A stretch of DNA of 64,000 nucleotides from Thalassobaculum_A sp040219215 (GCF_040219215.1 NZ_JAVJSX010000008.1:558001-622000); one strand, 5' to 3'. Counted from the first letter of the stretch, positions 8,253 to 18,010 are shown. The notes: a model not told the origin generated them from the sequence alone. A program made the numbers and translations.

Positions 8253-9328
8253 TTGCCGGTCTTGTCGAGCCGGTAACCGGTTTTCAGGGTGCTCGGCCCG
8301 AGCTTGTGGTTGGCGTGCGGATAGGGGTGGTGGTGATGCCCGTGGTCATGTCCATGCGAGTGATCGTGGTCATGGTCGTGGCTATGCGAGTGTTCGTGAC
8401 TGTGCCCATGACCGTGCGAGTGATCATGGTCGTGGTGGTGATGGTGCCCGCCGCCGCCGATGCCCTCGACGTGGTGGTGGTGGCTCTCCTGGGGCAGGCC
8501 GACCTCGGCCTCGAAGCCCAGCACCTGCTCGCGGTACTTGCACATCTGGCAGTTCATGTTGCCGGTGCCCTCCAGCGCCTCCTCGATCCGCGCCTCGAAG
8601 GTCCGCAGCACCATCTCGTGGTCGTTCAGGTAGGGCGCCTTCACGAACTCGATGTCGGGATGGCGCGCCGCCACCGTGTCGGTCAGGTCGTAGATCCGCT
8701 GCACCAGCACGCCGGTGAACAGGAAGTACGGGAACACCACGATGCGCTTGAAGCCAAGGCGGGTGGCGTGCTCAAGCCCCGGTTCGACCAGTGGGAAGGT
8801 GACGCCGGAATAGCAGGTCTCGCCCCAACCGAAGCCCTTGCCCTCCCACAACAACCGCATGACCTTGGCGACGTTGGAGTTGGCGTCGGGGTCGCTGGCA
8901 CCGCGGCCGACCACCATCAGCAGGGTGTCTTCGCGCGAAATGTGATCGCCGGCGGCGGCCACCGCCTCGTCGATCCGGTCGCCGGCGGCCTGCAGCATCC
9001 TGGTGTCGATGCCGAGTTCGCGTCCGTAGCGGATCGACATGCCCGGGTTCTGGGCGGCGTAGGTGTTGAGTACCGACGGAATGTCGTTCTTGGCGTGGCC
9101 GGCGGCGAACAGCATGCCGGGCACCGCGAGCACGTCCGTCACTCCCTCGGCGCGCAGCGCGTCCAGGCCGTTGCGGATGATCGGGGTGGCGAACTCCAGG
9201 TAGCCGTAGTCGACCGGGTAGCGGCCGGCCAGCCGTTCCTTCAGGCGCTGGGCGATCGCCCCGAACTGGTCGACTGCGTCCTGGTCGCGGCTGCCATGGC
9301 CACAGATCATCACACCGAGCTTGCTCAT
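8249..9328 (-). CDS. cbiX: Sirohydrochlorin cobaltochelatase CbiX with His-rich C-terminus
   Basis: A 359-residue long-type CbiX that inserts Co2+ into sirohydrochlorin. The N-terminal chelatase repeat shows VMICGHGSRDQD (His10) and VPGMLFAAGHAKNDIP (His78); a second CbiX-like repeat spans about residues 130-250. A MNCQMC motif at 258-263 matches the Fe-S ligands of long CbiX proteins. Residues 283-341 are extremely rich in His with interspersed Asp and Ser, an obvious metal-binding tail for cobalt storage or delivery. ATG at 9328 is preferred because GGAGG stands 7 bases upstream; an ATG two codons earlier sits too close to it. This is the first gene of the cobalamin operon. I looked for a cobalamin riboswitch in the leader and found no convincing one. 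Confidence 0.92.
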   Translation of the reverse strand: MSKLGVMICGHGSRDQDAVDQFGAIAQRLKERLAGRYPVDYGYLEFATPIIRNGLDALRAEGVTDVLAVPGMLFAAGHAKNDIPSVLNTYAAQNPGMSIRYGRELGIDTRMLQAAGDRIDEAVAAAGDHISREDTLLMVVGRGASDPDANSNVAKVMRLLWEGKGFGWGETCYSGVTFPLVEPGLEHATRLGFKRIVVFPYFLFTGVLVQRIYDLTDTVAARHPDIEFVKAPYLNDHEMVLRTFEARIEEALEGTGNMNCQMCKYREQVLGFEAEVGLPQESHHHHVEGIGGGGHHHHHDHDHSHGHGHSHEHSHSHDHDHDHSHGHDHGHHHHPYPHANHKLGPSTLKTGYRLDKTGK

Positions 9329-9524
9329 TTCCATCCCTCCGACCGCGGACAACGCGCCGGCGGGATGCAGTTCGGGACTTCCGACGGCATCACCCGGTAC
9401 TGGTTGTCGCGGATATCGCTTGCGATCTATCCGGCCCCTCGACATCTCTCGGGGCGCCCGTCACGACTAACGTGTCCCGGGCCGTTACCGTGTTTCTAGA
9501 CCCCGAGGCTGGAGGACCGCAACC

Positions 9525-10442
9525 ATGCCCGCTTTGCCGGAACCGACCATCCCTGCCGGTCATGTGTTCTTCTTCGGCCTCGGCTACACTGCGCTGCGGC
9601 TGGCCCGGCGGCTGAAATCCGCGGGTTGGCGGGTGTCCGGGACCGTGCGCGATGCCGGAAAGGCGGTCGATCTCGCGGCTGCCGAAGGGATGGACGTTCA
9701 CGTCTTCGACGGTGCCGGCCCGATCGCCAGAGAGCCGTTCGGCGGGGTCACCCACGTGGTCGATTCGATCCCGCCGACCGAGGCCGGAGCGCCGCCGCTG
9801 GTGCATCATCGGGCCGATCTGAGCATCTGTCCGACGTTGCGGTGGGTCGGCTACCTGTCCACTCCGGCGGTGTACGGCGACCGTCAGGGCGGCTGGGCGC
9901 GGGAGGACGACGCACCGACCCCCGGCTCGGTCCGGGGTGAGCGGCGGGCGGCGGCGGAGCGGGCGTGGATCGCCACGTTCGACGGCACGAATGTGGCGGT
10001 GCAGGTGTTCCGGATCGCCGGGATCTACGGCCCGGGCCCCGGCCGCAACCCGGTCGAGGCACTGCGGGCCGGCACCGCGCGGATCATCGACAAGCCGGGT
10101 CAGGTGTTCAACCGGATCCACGTGGACGACATCGGCAGCGTGCTGCTGTCGGGAATGGCCCATGCGCGCCACGGGGGAACCTACAACGTCGCCGATGACG
10201 AGGCGTGCGCGTCAGCGGACCCGATCCGGTTCGCGGCGGGCCTGCTCGGTGTCGCCCCACCCGAGCCGATCGCGTTCGACTCGGCCGATCTGTCGCCGAT
10301 GGCCCGCAGCTTCTACGCCGAGTGCAAGCGGCTCGACACGACGCGGATCAAGGAGGAGTTGGGCGTGGTCCTGACTTTCCCGACCTATCGCGAGGGGCTT
10401 GCGGACGTGATGGCACGGCGCGATCGTTCCTCGGACACATAA
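9525..10442 (+). CDS. NAD(P)-binding epimerase/short-chain reductase-like protein (YeeZ type)
   Basis: A 305-residue extended SDR-like protein. It begins with the dinucleotide-binding loop FFFGLGYTALRLARRL, then VDSIPPTE, a YLSTPAVYGDRQGGWARED region corresponding to the Ser/Tyr active-site segment, RIAGIYGPGPGRNP, and NRIHVDDIGSVL. The usual YxxxK is not intact (no Lys follows the Tyr in the expected spacing), as in many YeeZ-like members, so catalysis is uncertain. A GGAGG lies upstream of the ATG. It is divergent from cbiX and is followed after 54 bases by a PLP enzyme gene. The substrate is unknown. Confidence 0.75.
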   Translation: MPALPEPTIPAGHVFFFGLGYTALRLARRLKSAGWRVSGTVRDAGKAVDLAAAEGMDVHVFDGAGPIAREPFGGVTHVVDSIPPTEAGAPPLVHHRADLSICPTLRWVGYLSTPAVYGDRQGGWAREDDAPTPGSVRGERRAAAERAWIATFDGTNVAVQVFRIAGIYGPGPGRNPVEALRAGTARIIDKPGQVFNRIHVDDIGSVLLSGMAHARHGGTYNVADDEACASADPIRFAAGLLGVAPPEPIAFDSADLSPMARSFYAECKRLDTTRIKEELGVVLTFPTYREGLADVMARRDRSSDT

Positions 10443-10496
10443 GGCCGACAGACCAGGGTGCGACCCGGCCGGTCGGCCGGCATCCCTGGAGGACCC

Positions 10497-11558
10497 ATGA
10501 ACGCGCTCGCCGACATTGATACGCCCGCCGTCCTGGTCGACCTCGACGTCGCCGAGGCGAACATCGATCGGTTCCAGGACTACTGCAATCTGCACGGTTT
10601 CCGGAACCGGCCGCACATCAAGACCCACAAGCTTCCGGTGCTGGCGCGGCGGCAGATCAAGGCGGGGGCGGTCGGCATCACCTGCCAGAAGATCTCCGAG
10701 GCCGAGGCGATGATCGCCGAGGGCGGGGTCGACGATGTGCTGCTGACCTACAACGTGGTCGGCATGGCCAAGCTGCAGCGTCTGCGCGCGCTCGCCGGCC
10801 GGGTGACGCTGTCGGTTGTGGCCGACAGCGCGGCTGTGGTTGCCGGACTGGGCGCGGCGTTCGCCGATGCGTCGGAGCCATTGACCGTGCTGGTCGAGTG
10901 CGACACCGGGGCCCATCGCTGCGGGGTGGCAACGCCAGCCGCCGCCCGGGATCTAGCCGGCGTCATCGACCGGACTGCGGGTGCGCGCTTCGGCGGGCTG
11001 ATGACGTACCCGCCGGTTGGCGGGACGGGTGCGGTGCAAGAGTTCATGAGCGAGGCGATTGAACTCTGCGAGGCGGCTGGCCTCGCCGTCGAGCGGATCA
11101 CCAGCGGCGGCGCGCCGGACATGTGGCGGGCGCACGAGGCGCCGCTGGTCACCGAGTACCGCACCGGAACCTACGTCTACAACGACCGCTCGCTGGTCGA
11201 GCGCGGGGTCTGCACCTGGGACGACTGCGCCCTGACCGTGCTGGCCACCGTGGTCTCGGTGCCGGACGGCGGGCGCGCGATCATCGACGCCGGCACCAAG
11301 GTCCTGACGTCCGACCTGCTGGGGCTGGACGGGCACGGTCATGTCCTCGGGCGGCCCGACATCCGGATCGACCAGTTGTCGGAGGAGCACGGCCGGTTGG
11401 TCTGCGACGGATCGATCGCGCTTTCGGTCGGGGATCGGGTGCGGATCGTGCCGAACCACTGCTGCGTGGTGTCGAACATGATGGACGCCGTGGTTGGGGT
11501 TCGAGGCTCTCGGATCGAAGGCGATCTGACCATCGCGGCGCGCGGGCTGGTCTGGTGA
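10497..11558 (+). CDS. DSD1-family PLP enzyme (D-threonine aldolase / D-serine dehydratase-like)
   Basis: A 353-residue fold-type III PLP protein. The N-terminal alanine-racemase-like barrel starts IDTPAVLVDLDVAEANI, with the PLP lysine in RPHIKTHKLPVLARRQI and then GITCQKISEAEAM. The C-terminal beta domain has ITSGGAPDM, GTYVYNDR and the metal-site tail RIVPNHCCVVSN, where the His and Cys pair matches divalent-metal ligands of D-threonine aldolase and eukaryotic-type D-serine dehydratase. It likely cleaves or dehydrates a D-beta-hydroxy amino acid. GGAGG precedes the ATG. A paralogue of the same family lies at 44098. The exact substrate cannot be read from the sequence. Confidence 0.85.
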   Translation: MNALADIDTPAVLVDLDVAEANIDRFQDYCNLHGFRNRPHIKTHKLPVLARRQIKAGAVGITCQKISEAEAMIAEGGVDDVLLTYNVVGMAKLQRLRALAGRVTLSVVADSAAVVAGLGAAFADASEPLTVLVECDTGAHRCGVATPAAARDLAGVIDRTAGARFGGLMTYPPVGGTGAVQEFMSEAIELCEAAGLAVERITSGGAPDMWRAHEAPLVTEYRTGTYVYNDRSLVERGVCTWDDCALTVLATVVSVPDGGRAIIDAGTKVLTSDLLGLDGHGHVLGRPDIRIDQLSEEHGRLVCDGSIALSVGDRVRIVPNHCCVVSNMMDAVVGVRGSRIEGDLTIAARGLVW

Positions 11559-11754
11559 TCGAATGCAGTGCACCGACCCAACAAAATAGTGGGCTAGGTT
11601 AATTTCGCCGTAGACCCCTCGGGCGCAAGTATCTAACATATCAGCGGCCATAACGTGAAAAGCCCACCGATTTCAGCCTCATAGGGGGTGTTTTCGGCCA
11701 AGGGCATGGTCCAGCGCCGTACACAGCGGCGTCGCTCAGAGGAGGAAACACCGC

Positions 11755-13092
11755 ATGACGAAACGTACGTACAGCCGTCGCCAGGTGCTTGCGACGACGG
11801 CCGCGACCACCGCCGCGCTGGCCATGCCATATGTTCGCGGCGCCCATGCCGCGGGCAAGGTTTCCGTCGGTTTCTGGGATCACTGGGTCCCCGGCTCGAA
11901 CGGAACGATGACCGCCCTGTGCCAGGAATGGGGCGAGAAGAACAAGGTCGAAGTCCAGATCGACTACATCACTTCGCAGGGCCAGAAGAACCTGCTGACT
12001 GCCGCTGCCGAGATGCAGGCCCGCTCCGGCCATGACATCCTTGCGCTGCCGACCTGGCAGCCGAACGACAAGGCCAAGGCGCTTGAGCCCGTCGACGACA
12101 TCATGGGCGAACTGATCAAGCAGAACGGTGACGTCAACGACACGGTCAAGTATCTCGGCCGCAAGGACGGCCACTGGATTGCCGTACCGGCAACGACCGG
12201 CAGCCAGTTCAAGGGGCCGTGCTCGCGTATCGACCTTCTGAAGAAGTTCGCCGGAATCGATGTCCAGGCGATGTACCCGGCCGGCGCCGAGCCGAAGTCG
12301 GAGTCCTGGGACATGGACATGTTCATTACCGCTGCCGAGAAGTGCCACGCTGGCGGGCATCCGTTCGGCATCGGGCTTGGTGTCACGTCGGATTCCGTGG
12401 ACTCGGTCGGTGCGTTCTTCAGTTCGTTCGGCGCGGTGCTGGTCGACGAGAAGGGCGATGTGCACGTCAAGACCGACGAAGTCCGCAAGTGCATGGAGTT
12501 CATGAAGCGGCTCGGCAAGGTTCTGCCGCCGGAGTCGGCCGCCTGGGACGATGCCTCGAACAACAAGTACCTGGTGTCCGGCCAAGGCTCGATGATCTTC
12601 AATCCGCCGAGTGCCTGGGCGGTTGCCAAGCGCGACGTCCCCGAGATCGCCGCGCAGTGCTGGACCCACGGCATGCCGAAAGGTCCTGCCGGGCGGTTCG
12701 GGCCGTTCCTGCCGTACTTCTGGGGCATCTGGGAGTTCGGAACCAACAAGGCGGCGGCGAAGAGCCTGCTGGTGCACCTGTCGCAGCCGGATGCGGTCGG
12801 CAAGCTGGTGGCGGCAAGCGGCGGTTACGACCTGCCGTCCTTCGCCAACCTGACGAAGTTCGACACCTGGGCCAATGAAGCGCCGCCGAAGGGCACGCTG
12901 TTCCACTACCCGGATCCGTACCTGCAGCAGACCAAGTCGATTGCGGGGGCTCCGGCGCCGGCGAACATCGCGTTCCAGATCTACAACCAGGCGCTCCAGA
13001 CCAAGATGGTGGTCCGGTACAACCAGGGCGAAGCCCTGGAGTCGGTGCTGACCTGGGCCGAGGACGAGATCGAGGGCTACAGCCGGACCTGA
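11755..13092 (+). CDS. ABC transporter substrate-binding protein, sugar type, Tat-exported
   Basis: A 445-residue extracellular solute-binding protein of family 1. The N-terminus has a twin-arginine signal, YSRRQVLATTAAT, with cleavage probably after GAHA. The mature part begins KVSVGFWDHWVPGSNGT and contains an ALPTWQPNDKAKALEP segment typical of maltose/glycerol-phosphate-type binding proteins. It captures a sugar or polyol in the periplasm and delivers it to the two permeases that follow. AGGAGG stands before the ATG. The ligand is not predictable here. The gene is followed by a strong stem-loop that may raise its expression above the permeases. Confidence 0.88.
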   Translation: MTKRTYSRRQVLATTAATTAALAMPYVRGAHAAGKVSVGFWDHWVPGSNGTMTALCQEWGEKNKVEVQIDYITSQGQKNLLTAAAEMQARSGHDILALPTWQPNDKAKALEPVDDIMGELIKQNGDVNDTVKYLGRKDGHWIAVPATTGSQFKGPCSRIDLLKKFAGIDVQAMYPAGAEPKSESWDMDMFITAAEKCHAGGHPFGIGLGVTSDSVDSVGAFFSSFGAVLVDEKGDVHVKTDEVRKCMEFMKRLGKVLPPESAAWDDASNNKYLVSGQGSMIFNPPSAWAVAKRDVPEIAAQCWTHGMPKGPAGRFGPFLPYFWGIWEFGTNKAAAKSLLVHLSQPDAVGKLVAASGGYDLPSFANLTKFDTWANEAPPKGTLFHYPDPYLQQTKSIAGAPAPANIAFQIYNQALQTKMVVRYNQGEALESVLTWAEDEIEGYSRT

Positions 13093-13116
13093 TGTGCCGC
13101 TGCTGTTCGGAAATCG

Positions 13117-13148
13117 GGGTGGCGCCGTCCTTGGCGGCGGCGCCACCC
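13117..13148 (+). terminator. Intercistronic stem-loop after the binding-protein gene
   Basis: An 11-base perfect inverted repeat (GGGTGGCGCCG and its complement CGGCGCCACCC) around a 10-base loop, starting 24 bases after the binding-protein stop. There is no T tract, so partial termination or protection of the 3' end of the upstream mRNA is more likely than full termination; this is common between binding-protein and permease genes. Confidence 0.6.
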
Positions 13149-13182
13149 AAACGAGCCGGGACCCTGAGCGAGGAATCCTAGG

Positions 13183-14124
13183 ATGGTCGATACCGTGACA
13201 AAGTCCGGCGCCGCCGATGCGTCGTCGGTCAATCCGCACCACCGATCCAGCCTGAAGAAGCTCATGCAGCGGAAGTCGACGATCGCCTTCCTGCTGACAT
13301 TGCCATTGATCCTGATCGTCGCGTCGCTGGTGATCTACCCGGCGTTCTATGCCATCCACCTGGCGACGCTGAGCAAATCGATGGAGCGGTTCGTCGGCTT
13401 CGGGAACTTCACGTTCCTGTTCAAGCGCGAGGTCTTCTGGATGGTGGTGATGCAGTCCTGCATCTTCGCCATCAGTGCCGTGTTCTTCAAAGCCCTCATA
13501 GGGTTCTTCGTCGCGCACTTCGTCCACGCCATCCCGACCAAGGGCCAGCGCAAGTGGCGCGGCATGCTGCTGGTGCCGTGGGTGATCCCGCCGGCGATGT
13601 CGACTCTCGCCTGGTTCTGGCTGTTCGACCCTTCCTACAGCGCCGTCAACTGGCTGCTGGTTGGGATCGGGATCGATCCGATCCCGTTCCTGGGCAACCC
13701 CTATTGGGCCCGTTTCAGCGTGATCCTGGTCCACGTCTGGTTCGGGGCGCCGTTCTTCATGATCATGTATCTGGCGGCGCTGAAATCGGTCCCGGACCAG
13801 CTCTACGAGGCGGCCGCGATCGACGGCGCCAACTGGTGGCAGCGGCTCTGGTACATCACCCTGCCGATGATGCGGAACATCATCTCGATCACGGTGATGT
13901 TCTCGCTGATCGTCACCTTCGCCAATTTCGACATCGTGCGGGTGCTGACGGCCGGTGGCCCGATCGACTCCACGCACGTTTTCGCGACCTACTCCTTCCT
14001 CCTGGGCATCCAGGGCGGCGACATTCCACTGGGTGCGGCGGTGTCGCTGTTCATGGTGCCGATCCTCGGCGTCGCGGCGGTGATCATCCTGCGCGACATC
14101 ACCAAGCGCGGAGGCGAGGCATAA
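13183..14124 (+). CDS. ABC transporter permease, MalF/UgpA type
   Basis: A 313-residue inner-membrane permease. After a 25-residue cytoplasmic N-terminus come six transmembrane segments, the first being TIAFLLTLPLILIVASLVIY. The EAA loop that docks the ATPase reads YEAAAIDGANWWQRLWYITLPMM, with the conserved EAA---G spacing. It forms the channel with the next gene product. The stop overlaps the start of that gene (TAATG), so the two subunits are translationally coupled. Confidence 0.9.
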   Translation: MVDTVTKSGAADASSVNPHHRSSLKKLMQRKSTIAFLLTLPLILIVASLVIYPAFYAIHLATLSKSMERFVGFGNFTFLFKREVFWMVVMQSCIFAISAVFFKALIGFFVAHFVHAIPTKGQRKWRGMLLVPWVIPPAMSTLAWFWLFDPSYSAVNWLLVGIGIDPIPFLGNPYWARFSVILVHVWFGAPFFMIMYLAALKSVPDQLYEAAAIDGANWWQRLWYITLPMMRNIISITVMFSLIVTFANFDIVRVLTAGGPIDSTHVFATYSFLLGIQGGDIPLGAAVSLFMVPILGVAAVIILRDITKRGGEA

Positions 14125-15038
14125 TGGCGACCGCGACGACAATCGATAAGAGCGGGCCGAGCCGGCCCATCCATCACGGCAGCATGAGCCGTGACCGGCG
14201 GCGTGCCCTGCTGTGGTCGTACTTCTTCCTGGTGGTGTTCGTGATCTTCTTCCTGACGCCGCCGGTCTACATGCTGATCACGTCGCTCAAGTCGAGCACT
14301 GAGATCGCCGGTGCCCGCAACCCGTGGTGGGTGTTCGAACCAACCCTGATGAACTACGAGGCGTTGCTGACCTCGACCGAGTTCCTGACCTTCATCCTGA
14401 ACTCGGCAATGGTGTCGATCATCGTGGTGAGCGTGACGATGGTCGTCAGCGTGCTGGCCGCGTTCGCGCTGTCGCGCATGCGGTTCTGGGGGTCGGCCAC
14501 GCTGGCGACCGGGATCTTCCTCTGCTACCTGATCCCGGAGACCCTGCTGTTCATCCCGCTGTTCAAGATGTTCGCGGTGGTCAATGAGTTCACCGGCATC
14601 CAACTGCTGAACAAGTGGTACGTGCTGGTCCTGGTCTACCCGACCCTGACCGTGCCGTTCTGCACCTGGATCATGATCGGCTACTTCGCCAGCATTCCGA
14701 AGGAACTGGACGAAGCGGCCCTGATCGACGGTGCCACCTACATGCAGACCCTAACCAAGATCTTCATCCCGGTGGCGCTGCCCGGCATCATCGCGGCGAC
14801 GATCTTCGCGTTCACGGTGTCCAGGGCGCAGTTCCTGTATCCGCTGGCGTTCACGACCTCATCGGACCAGCTCGTGCTGCCGGTCGGGATCGTGACCTCG
14901 CTGATCAAGGGCGACGTGTACAACTGGGGGCAGATCATGACCGGCGCGCTGATCGCCGCCGCGCCGCCGCTCGTCATCTACGCCTTCCTGATGGACTACT
15001 ACATTGCCGGCCTGACTGCCGGTGCCACCAAGGGCTGA
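14124..15038 (+). CDS. ABC transporter permease, MalG/UgpE type
   Basis: A 304-residue second permease subunit. After a polar N-terminus (to about 28) there are six transmembrane helices; the first is SYFFLVVFVIFFLTPPVYML. The EAA loop reads LDEAALIDGATYMQTLTKIFIPVALPG. It pairs with the upstream permease to import the ligand held by the Tat-exported binding protein. It starts in a TAATG overlap and ends 52 bases before the ATPase gene. Confidence 0.9.
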   Translation: MATATTIDKSGPSRPIHHGSMSRDRRRALLWSYFFLVVFVIFFLTPPVYMLITSLKSSTEIAGARNPWWVFEPTLMNYEALLTSTEFLTFILNSAMVSIIVVSVTMVVSVLAAFALSRMRFWGSATLATGIFLCYLIPETLLFIPLFKMFAVVNEFTGIQLLNKWYVLVLVYPTLTVPFCTWIMIGYFASIPKELDEAALIDGATYMQTLTKIFIPVALPGIIAATIFAFTVSRAQFLYPLAFTTSSDQLVLPVGIVTSLIKGDVYNWGQIMTGALIAAAPPLVIYAFLMDYYIAGLTAGATKG

Positions 15039-15090
15039 CCGTGTCCTCGGTCCGCCGTCCACATCCCGTTCGACTTTCCGGAGACCGGCC

Positions 15091-16191
<1,101 letters not shown>

Positions 16192-16271
16192 CGCCCGGGT
16201 TCGATCAGCGGTTGTATGCCCTGCCGCCCCCCGCTAAAATTTGACGATTGGAAGTCGGGGGAGTGGGGAAC

Positions 16272-16865
16272 GTGAGACGACTGAGCGCACTGGCGTGCGC
16301 CTGCCTGACGGTGGCGGGCTGCGCCGGGCGGGATCCGATTCCGGTGTCCGCCTACATGCCGAACGACGCTGGCCTCAAGTGCTCGGAGATTGATGCCGAG
16401 ATCGTCAGCAATAACGCCGGGCTGAAAGCCCGGGTCAATGAGTCGGTCGATACGCGGGACAAGAACATTCTCATCGGGGCGGCGGCTGTCCTTCTGTTCT
16501 TGCCGGCGGCGTTCGCGATGGACCTGAAGGGTGCGGCTTCCACCGAAGCAACGGCCCTGGAAGCGCGCAACCGGACCCTGACGATGCTCGGTGCCAAGCA
16601 GCGGTGCCGCACGACCCGCGCCATGACGGTGGCCGAGGCGGAGGCCGAACGCGTGACATCCATCCAATCCGCCGAGGCAAGCCAGCCGGCCGACGTCCCG
16701 GGGGTGCGCACTCCGACCGACCAGCGCCTGCATCCGGCGCCGTCGGCGACGCAGATGTCGGCGGCTCCGGCGGGAGTCGATCGTGCGCAACTCCAGACCT
16801 TGATGGACCGCTTCCTGCGCGGCGAGATCACAAAGGCTGAATACGACCAACTGCGCGCCGGATAG
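16272..16865 (+). CDS. Putative lipoprotein with SHOCT-like C-terminus
   Basis: A 197-residue protein of unknown function. A GTG start at 16272, preceded by a purine-rich GGGGA, gives RRLSALACACLTVAGCAG, a lipoprotein signal with the lipobox cysteine at VAGC. A short hydrophobic stretch NILIGAAAVLLFLPAAFAM lies near residue 70-90. The last 20 residues (ALMDRFLRGEITKAEYDQL-like) resemble the short SHOCT oligomerisation motif. It is probably anchored in the outer or inner membrane facing the periplasm. It follows the ABC operon by 80 bases and has its own terminator-like hairpin downstream. Confidence 0.6.
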   Translation: MRRLSALACACLTVAGCAGRDPIPVSAYMPNDAGLKCSEIDAEIVSNNAGLKARVNESVDTRDKNILIGAAAVLLFLPAAFAMDLKGAASTEATALEARNRTLTMLGAKQRCRTTRAMTVAEAEAERVTSIQSAEASQPADVPGVRTPTDQRLHPAPSATQMSAAPAGVDRAQLQTLMDRFLRGEITKAEYDQLRAG

Positions 16866-16896
16866 TCACCGGCCGAGTGCATTCTTGTCGAAACCG

Positions 16897-16924
16897 ACGC
16901 CGCCCATGACCGCATGGGCGGCGT
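16897..16924 (+). terminator. Rho-independent-like terminator after the lipoprotein gene
   Basis: A perfect 11-base stem (ACGCCGCCCAT / ATGGGCGGCGT) with a six-base loop GACCGC, followed by TTTCGCGTTTCGC. The T run is short and interrupted, so termination may be incomplete. It separates the lipoprotein gene from the methionine operon. Confidence 0.7.
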
Positions 16925-17016
16925 TTCGCGTTTCGCATTTCGTTCTCCATCCGACGTCGTTCAGGCGATAGAAAGCGTCGACTTCCACGTCGATCGCCCC
17001 TTGCATTGATAAAGAC

Positions 17017-17032
17017 ATAAAGATATCTTTAT
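17017..17032. promoter_or_regulatory. Palindromic operator upstream of the ArsR-methyltransferase gene
   Basis: A perfect 16-base palindrome ATAAAGATATCTTTAT, ending 24 bases before the ATG at 17057. A second, looser GATAAAGACAT half-like element stands just upstream. The A+T-rich block stands out sharply from the surrounding G+C-rich DNA. Winged-helix ArsR dimers bind such sites, so autoregulation of the methionine operon is likely; this is inference from position and symmetry. Confidence 0.65.
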
Positions 17033-17056
17033 ATCGTGATTGCACGAGGAGCCATC

Positions 17057-18010
17057 ATGGAAGCCTTGCTCTCGGGATTGCGCGCGGTGGCCGAACCGAC
17101 ACGGTTGCGGATCCTGGCGCTGTGCGCCCACGCCGAGCTGTCGGTGTCGGAACTGGTGACCATCCTGGGGCAAAGCCAGCCGCGGGTGTCGCGCCATCTC
17201 AAGCTGATGGTCGAGGCCGGGGTGCTGGAGCGCAACCGCGAGGGAGCCCGCGCCTTTTATCGTCCGGCCGAACGCGGCGCGCTGGCTGAGATGGTGCAGG
17301 CGCTGGTGCCGCTGGTTCCGGCCGAGGACCGGGCCACGGTCGACGATCTTGACCGCCTCGACCGCATTCGCGAGGAGCGGGCGGAGCGAGCCAGCCAGTA
17401 TTTTGAAGCCAACGCGGCCCGCTGGGAGGAATTGCGCGGCCTGTACGTCGACGACGAAGTGGTCGATGCGCGGCTGCTCGCGGCGCTGCAGGAGGAGCCG
17501 GGTGGCGACCTGCTCGACATCGGCACCGGAACCGGCCGGGTTCTGGAAATGGCGGCCGATCATGTCCGCAGCGCGGTCGGGGTCGACAACGCCCGGCAGA
17601 TGCTGGAGATCGCGCGCGCCAATCTTGACAAGGCCGGCATGCGCCATTGCCAGGTCCGGCTGGCCGACATGTACCGGCTGCCGTTCCCGGCGGAACGGTT
17701 CGATGCGGTGACCATCAACATGGTCCTGCACTACGCCGAGGCGCCGGGCACCGTGCTGGCGGAGGCCGCCCGCGTGCTGAAGCCCGGCGGCCGGCTGATC
17801 GTCGTCGATTTCGCGCCGCATGAACTGGTCGAGCTGCGCGACGAGCACGAACACCGTTGGCTGGGCTTTGAGGAGGCCGAGATGGCTCGGATCTCCGCCC
17901 ACGCCGGCCTGATTCTGGAACCAACCGTTTCGGTCGAGGGCGAACCCCTGACCGTGTGTCTGTGGCAGGCGCGCCGGGCCCCGGCGGCCCGCATCGCGGC
18001 CGCGTCGTAA
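17057..18010 (+). CDS. ArsR-family regulator fused to a SAM-dependent methyltransferase domain
   Basis: A 317-residue fusion. Residues 1-90 form an ArsR winged helix: LRAVAEPTRLRILALCAHAELSVSELV, QSQPRVSRHLKLMVEAGVL. After a linker, a class I methyltransferase fold begins with LLDIGTGTGRVLEMAA (SAM loop), then DMYRLPFPAERFDAV and RVLKPGGRLIVVDF. Metal-binding cysteines of classical ArsR sensors are absent. Proteins of this architecture, and the related SahR group, are reported to control the methionine/SAM cycle in Proteobacteria by sensing S-adenosylhomocysteine or SAM, and its place as first gene before metF and metH fits that. ATG at 17057 is chosen for its GAGGAG. Confidence 0.85.
   Translation: MEALLSGLRAVAEPTRLRILALCAHAELSVSELVTILGQSQPRVSRHLKLMVEAGVLERNREGARAFYRPAERGALAEMVQALVPLVPAEDRATVDDLDRLDRIREERAERASQYFEANAARWEELRGLYVDDEVVDARLLAALQEEPGGDLLDIGTGTGRVLEMAADHVRSAVGVDNARQMLEIARANLDKAGMRHCQVRLADMYRLPFPAERFDAVTINMVLHYAEAPGTVLAEAARVLKPGGRLIVVDFAPHELVELRDEHEHRWLGFEEAEMARISAHAGLILEPTVSVEGEPLTVCLWQARRAPAARIAAAS

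Noticed and set aside
8335..8460. Tandem-repeat array or CRISPR-like region
   Set aside because: The repetitiveness comes from the CAT/CAC and GAC codons of the CbiX His-rich tail; there are no spacers of constant length.
6442..8718. 758-codon plus-strand frame opposite cobL, cobH and cbiX
   Set aside because: Shadow of a well-supported operon with overlapping starts and stops.
9335..9524. Possible cobalamin riboswitch before cbiX
   Set aside because: The leader has neither a recognisable B12 box nor the GCCACTG-type core in the right order; a GGTAAC-like word alone is not enough.
11641..14142. 833-codon minus-strand frame across the ABC genes
   Set aside because: Antisense to a full binding protein and permease; no recognisable domain.
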